Shown: piece after piece, positions 59,669 through 64,000 of the stretch
How positions within the stretch are numbered: position 1 is the stretch's first letter
How the letters are laid out: every line of letters starts with the position of its first letter
Assembly (NCBI GenBank): GCA_030544235.1
Contig: CM060470.1
Location: 25,485,098-25,549,097 of the forward strand
Source: Lepturacanthus savala
Taxonomy: Eukaryota; Chordata; Actinopteri; Scombriformes; Trichiuridae
Direction: 5' to 3'
Length of the DNA stretch: 64,000 nucleotides
The notes under the pieces: generated by a model
Seen by the model: the letters and a program-made list of their open reading frames with translations, nothing else
The model's database searches: none
What the model was told of the DNA's origin: nothing
Translations under genes and position numbers: made by a program

Positions 59669-61394
59669 TTTTTAAAGAGAATGAAGAGGAGGATTTATGT
59701 CATATCAATCAGGTTCTATATTTTCTGCATGACATGCAACTACTGTATCAGGTACCCACTCATATTCTGAAAGAAAAAATGTGGAGGCAGATACAGTATG
59801 TGACGGGTTTCCTGAGCCCTGGACAAGTGCTGTTATACAAGACAACCCTCTCCATTGCCTCTAGTTCACAGATGCCACAGATCCTGATGGGTTTTGATAA
59901 AAGAGAGGTGTAGAATATCCTCATATTGACATACAAACACGCGTCTGGCGTGCTTTCACTCAACTGTTGAGAGTTTTATTATTTATTTTGTGTTCCTTTC
60001 CTTTTTTTTCTTTTTGCAAAATCATTTCCATCATTGGTGTTATCTGGAAATAATTAACTTTTGCTGGATAATATATTAGACCTATTGACATTTTCTAATT
60101 GTGACCTTTAATTAAAAAGGGTGGATATGTTCTCAATCACAGTTTACTGGCTTGATTTGTCTTTTTTAATGCGGCTTTCTTGGACTGTAGTATATTACAA
60201 AATGAATATACTCAATAGAACAACACAAAACTTGAAACAAATTTCCATCAAAGCGTAAAAAAAAGAAATCCTTAAAAGTCACAATGATAAAGTTATGTGG
60301 GCATGTGGGTGGAGAAGCAGCGTATCAACAGCTTATCATCTGTTACATATCTGTTCTTCCTGCAAAACTGTTTATTTGAATATGTGAGATACCAAAGAGA
60401 GATGATGGCTCTGATATGATGGGCGATCACCCTCCAGATTGCTGTGTGTGTAGACAAAAACCACATCTGCCATAGCTGCTTGAAAGCGGGAACAGGTGAA
60501 TGGATCCTCACAACATTGTTAAATAATGAAATCTACTGTATTGTTCTATTTGTGTCCATTTCCTTTTGTGGAAAGGTGATTCTGTTGTAGCCCATCATAT
60601 CATGAAAGGAGGTTAGAAGACAGAATATTTGAAAACAGGCTATTCATCATACAATATAGAAGACATATAGAAGTATATGAATCTCTAACAAAGATAGTGT
60701 AGGCTTTACAAAAGGTTTCACCTTGAGTTTCAATGTATATGTGTATAATTTATCTTACCGTATAAGTGTGATAGATAACATGGTAAGATACGTGGTGAAT
60801 TTCAAGCACTGACAAGAAATATTAAAAAAAATACTTTCTTTAAAAAAACAAACAAAAAAAAAAAAAACTTAAATTAACTTGTTACCATCTGTGAATTTAA
60901 AAAAATGTTCCAATATACTCAGCTTTGTTTGTATTTGGTTTGGTCTTGTCCTGAATTATGTTCAAATCCTCAGAATAATCCATTATCTTTTTAAAGAGAA
61001 AACAAATTGGTTCTTTTTTTTGTTTTTATTCCAGAGACATTTTTAACACATATTTTAGTGCTAAAAGTCTCAAACAGAAGAAACTCATGACAATGGGTCA
61101 TTATTCCTCCTGTATGTGTGCGTGTTGCATGTGTGTGTGTGTAAAATTTTAACTATATATTTTGTCAGGCAGAAAGTACTTAAATTATGGACCTCATACT
61201 AAGACATAATTTGAAATTCATGAACAATATCTTGTTTTGAATTTTGTACCTGCACACACACATACGCGCACACACACACACACACACACTATATTCCTAT
61301 ATTGTATACACACCAGAAATGGAACTATGCATACAAAAGTGTATTCAATTTTGGAAAATTCAACCTGCCCTGAGCCTTGTCTTCTTTCCTTTAG
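59669..61394. other. Intergenic, AT-rich
   Basis: An A-rich tract lies at 60831-60870 and a (CA)n tract at 61253-61290. No gene or RNA gene is supported. Confidence 0.5.
61253..61290. repeat. (CA)n microsatellite, interrupted
   Basis: CACACA with an internal TACGCG interruption. Confidence 0.92.
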
Positions 61395-61640
61395 CCGTTA
61401 GGAAGGTGGTGGTGTCAGACTATACAGTCACTGCCCACCCTCCATTCACAGCCATTCAGGCTCATTAATATTAATGAGACAGACACAAAACAACAACTTT
61501 CGAGAACACCAGTGAGAAGCTTGAGAGAGGATATTATAAAACTCTATATAATGTTTTTTGGCACTTAAAACCACAAATATATCTTGAGGATATCACAACT
61601 TGAAACAATCCAAGAATAGTTTATTATACGTGACCTTTAA
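61395..61640 (+). mobile_element. AGGTCC-family MITE (copy D)
   Basis: Interior: ccattcacagccattcaggc, gagacagacacaaaacaaca, gagaagcttgagagaggata and cttaaaaccacaaatatatc. The right terminus is GACCT followed by TTAA at 61637-61640, matching the TTAA boundaries of copies B and C. The left terminus is missing. Confidence 0.78.
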
Positions 61641-62309
61641 AGAAAGCATTAGCAGGTTCCTGAAATGGTGATAGTAAGCAGCAGATTTGAACCCATATTC
61701 CATAGTCATATAATGGACTTCTAGCAGAATTATAACATCACCACGTTCAAATGTAACTTGTTCCTATGTTGTCCTTTTTCACATACATATATGTGGCTAT
61801 AGAACATCTGAGCACAGTGTAAGACAGTTGTGTCATGTTGTCTTGTTTAAGAAATCCACTTCCAATTTGACAGAATCCTTTGATCGCTGCTTGACTGCAG
61901 GATTCAAACATTCAATTTGCCCGATTTTCATGTTGCTCATCTCTCAGCCATGTTTCCCCCTGTGTGCCACGACTACAGACACGCGGATCCCCGTGATTCC
62001 GTTCGGTTTGAGTTGGCTCTCAGCTCAGCCTCTTTAAACTGTTAGTTGAGAAACGAGCAAACAAACAGACACAACAAACACGTCGAACTTGTCTTGCACT
62101 GAATCATTTAATATGAACGAGCCTTTGAACCCAGACTTACTCGGAGCCCTCCTCTTATGTAAGGCTGAGGCATCAGCAGGATGTGGGATTATAGGCTAAA
62201 TGCTGGTTCAATTTCAAGACTAGTCCCTCTGTCTTTTTCTGATACTCCCTCTCTCTCTTTCTCTCTCTCTCCCCTCTTTCATCCTCACCCCTCTTCTCTC
62301 GCTTCTGAC
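61641..62309. other. Flank of the CpG-rich region
   Basis: Base composition rises in G and C from about 61960 (cacgcggatccccgtgattc). No feature is assigned. Confidence 0.4.
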
Positions 62310-63720
62310 AAGTGAGGACCCTTTTTGCACATTCCGTTCTGTGCGGCGTCGGAGCGTCGCGTTGAGTTATGGCCGGGCTGTCTGCTGGAATTTCTTTCCC
62401 CCTCATCCATTTCACTGTTTAATCGATGAAAATGACAGAGTGCAGGTGCAGCCGCGGCGCGTGTTAGAGGCAGCAGGGGACGGGTGCGTGGTGCACTAGG
62501 ACCGGGGAGAGATACTTCTCGTCGTGTGCATCGCAACTACAGAGCGGAGCTGTGGAGGAAACCCCCCGTCGGTTCTGAGTGTTTTATCCATACATTTCTC
62601 CCCCCCCCCCATCTCCTGAGTGGGGATCGCAGATACCAGCGCGTCTGGGATGGTCGAGCGCCCAGGAGAGGATTAGGAGGCTAATTGTGCACGATTTGCG
62701 TAAAAGTCAGCTGTCAGGTTTTTTTTAGGGGGTGGGTGGGAAGGAGATGTGTGGGTGATCATCTGGCAGCTTCGCCCCCATTCGTTTTGCTATACGTTTT
62801 TTTTAATTGGTTTTAGTAGTGTTTTCTTTCTACCCATCATCCGTTTTATTTTAAGCGCGCACATCTGCGTAGGAGAGCGCTTGGCGCACTTCTCCTCCAA
62901 AAGGACAGAGACAAGATCTCCATTATTCTGTTTGGATTTAAACCGGACGACTGGCTGAATGGGTGACCTCGCCGAAACACAGACTATCACTGGCTTCCAC
63001 CCATTTTATGGAAACCTGTTCTCTTTACTGACCCGGAGTTGTGATGTCCAGAGCCTCCCACACTGACTGACAAACGGCGTCGTACCATTTTGGAATCGAG
63101 TTGAAGGTAGGCCACTTTTCCCCCTTTTTATTGGCTTGCGGACATCATCTTTTTTTTTTCCTGAGCATTTGATAAAGTTCACAGACCTCAATTTGACCGG
63201 TTCTTCGATCAGTGCGGCGCCGAATTGATCGCCTGTGACTCTGGGGGTTTCTGTCGGACAGTTGCAGCAGTTATTCTTGAAAAATCACGGTGGATGAAAT
63301 TTTCATCGTTTTTTTTTTTTGTTTTTTTTTTTTAAAAAAAGGCTCTGAGCCAGTCAGAGGCTTCAAGGCGGAGAAGTTCAGCACCACGGCTGCAGCAAAG
63401 AGATTCGGTCGAAATATGGATTACATAGGCTACAAACATTCAGCGAAGCAGTAGATAAATAATTTAATTTATATGTGTCGCAGTGTGAGAGGGAACCTTG
63501 TGAGTGAGCTGATTTCCTCTCTCTGTTTGCTCCTGATCTTAATGATGGAGATGCCGGAGAAACCCTCTGCAGTGCAGTCTCACACCGGCCCGCCGGGCTC
63601 ACTGGAGCTCACTGAGGAGAGGAATTAGATAAAGGTGTAAACGAAGCGGCAGCGTTCCCTGAAGGCAGCCTACGAGTAAGCCTTATTATTCACAATCATG
63701 TCTTTATGCGGAGCGCATGG
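62310..63720 (+). promoter_or_regulatory. CpG-rich promoter and 5' exon region
   Basis: After 62 kb of CpG-poor DNA, CpG and GC content jump here (cagccgcggcgcgtgttaga, tcgtcgtgtgcatcgcaact, gtgcggcgccgaattgatcg). Polypyrimidine tracts, a C run near 62600 and a long T run at 63309-63332 are interspersed. Candidate plus-strand splice donors are GAAG|GTAGGC (GT at 63107-63108) and ACGA|GTAAGC (GT at 63676-63677). No long ORF crosses either donor, so exons here would be 5' untranslated, with coding exons beyond the window. No clear TATA box. Strand is inferred only from the donors; a minus-strand or divergent promoter is possible. Confidence 0.6.
63473..63628 (+). CDS. Possible upstream ORF, 51 codons
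   Basis: The ATG at 63473 opens a frame to a TAG at 63626-63628. It starts MCRSVRGNLVSELISSLCLL, then LILMMEMPEKPSAV and an end in LTEERN. The middle (SSLCLLLILMM) is hydrophobic like a signal or anchor segment. It lies within the CpG-rich region and ends 48 bases before the candidate donor at 63676, so it would act as an upstream ORF in a 5' leader. No family is recognised and it may not be translated. Confidence 0.2.
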   Translation: MCRSVRGNLVSELISSLCLLLILMMEMPEKPSAVQSHTGPPGSLELTEERN

Positions 63721-64000
63721 GCGCTGGATGCACTAAACAGGCGATTTAACAATGAAATAACCTCAAGTTCTTATGACGGCAGCGCCACAAAAAACAAAAC
63801 AAAAAAACTTACTCTCTCTTTATCGCCCTCTCTCTCTTTCTGCGTGTGTGTCACGTTCACGCACACACTCACATTGATTGGGTTTCAAATGATTGTGTGC
63901 GTCATTGTAGGTGCAGAGCCTATATCCGAGACACACGAGGATGCCAAAACTCGCGCTCACACGCTGTCGTTTTTTTCCTCTCTCTTTTTTGTCTTGTTGC
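63721..64000. other. Putative first intron start
   Basis: If the donor at 63676 is used, this is intron. It contains CT-rich stretches (63812-63841, 63977-63989) and a GTGTG/CACAC pair. No exon is seen. Confidence 0.35.

Noticed and set aside
60960..60985. tRNA-derived SINE B-box (gttcaaatcc)
   Set aside because: No A-box at the right distance and no SINE-like tail; a chance match.

Overview
The window reads as nuclear DNA of a teleost fish, probably a percomorph-type genome. It is AT-rich and depleted in CpG, full of microsatellites, and littered with decayed transposons of families I know from fishes: several Tc1 lineages, pogo/Tigger, hAT and TTAA-flanked MITEs, an L2/Maui-type LINE tail, and a Penelope-like fragment. 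Nothing looks bacterial, plasmid or phage-like. I found no intact protein-coding gene and no tRNA or rRNA gene. Almost every ORF longer than 60 codons is chance, low-complexity or transposon sequence. Family names come from memory of fish repeats, not from a search.

Layout. 0-1.2 kb: decayed Tc1-like transposon, minus strand. 2.0-2.4 kb: hAT MITE with a perfect 8-bp target-site duplication. 3.7-4.0 kb: LINE 3' region. 6.4-7.0 kb: hAT-like remnant holding a 124-bp TA microsatellite. 8.7 kb: CA microsatellite. 12.2-12.85 kb: internally deleted Tc1-like element. 13.2-13.45 kb: cluster of nested palindromes. 13.6-14.65 kb: pogo/Tigger-like remnant carrying a six-copy 32-bp minisatellite. 16.8-17.6 kb: another Tc1 remnant beside hAT fragments. 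19.5-19.9 kb: TTAA-flanked MITE with telomere-like repeats inside it. 23.6-24.0 kb: short Tc1-derived MITE. 26.3-26.7 kb: LINE tail and a Tc1 transposase scrap. 28.5-28.85 kb: second hAT MITE with a perfect 8-bp duplication. 33-37 kb: two direct copies of an unidentified repeat about 3.7 kb apart. 45.0-45.4, 48.0-48.45 and 50.2-50.45 kb: three further terminal-inverted-repeat elements. 53.7-53.96 kb: possible LTR plus primer-binding site. 56.05 kb: perfect 16-bp hairpin in a MITE remnant. 57.4-58.3 kb: Penelope-like fragment next to a foldback. A TTAA/AGGTCC MITE family occurs at 27.0, 33.5, 40.2 and 61.5 kb.

The only promoter-like region is the last 2 kb (about 62.3-63.7 kb). It is CpG-rich and GC-rich, with candidate plus-strand splice donors near 63107 and 63676. 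I infer the first, untranslated exon(s) of a gene whose coding part lies to the right of the window. The preceding 62 kb would be upstream intergenic DNA or introns of another gene. A 260-bp CpG-dense islet at 38.2-38.5 kb is the other non-repeat segment that stands out.

The main interest is structural: the palindrome cluster, the nested elements, the TTAA families, telomere-like sequence inside a MITE, and a few unproven micro-exon candidates.
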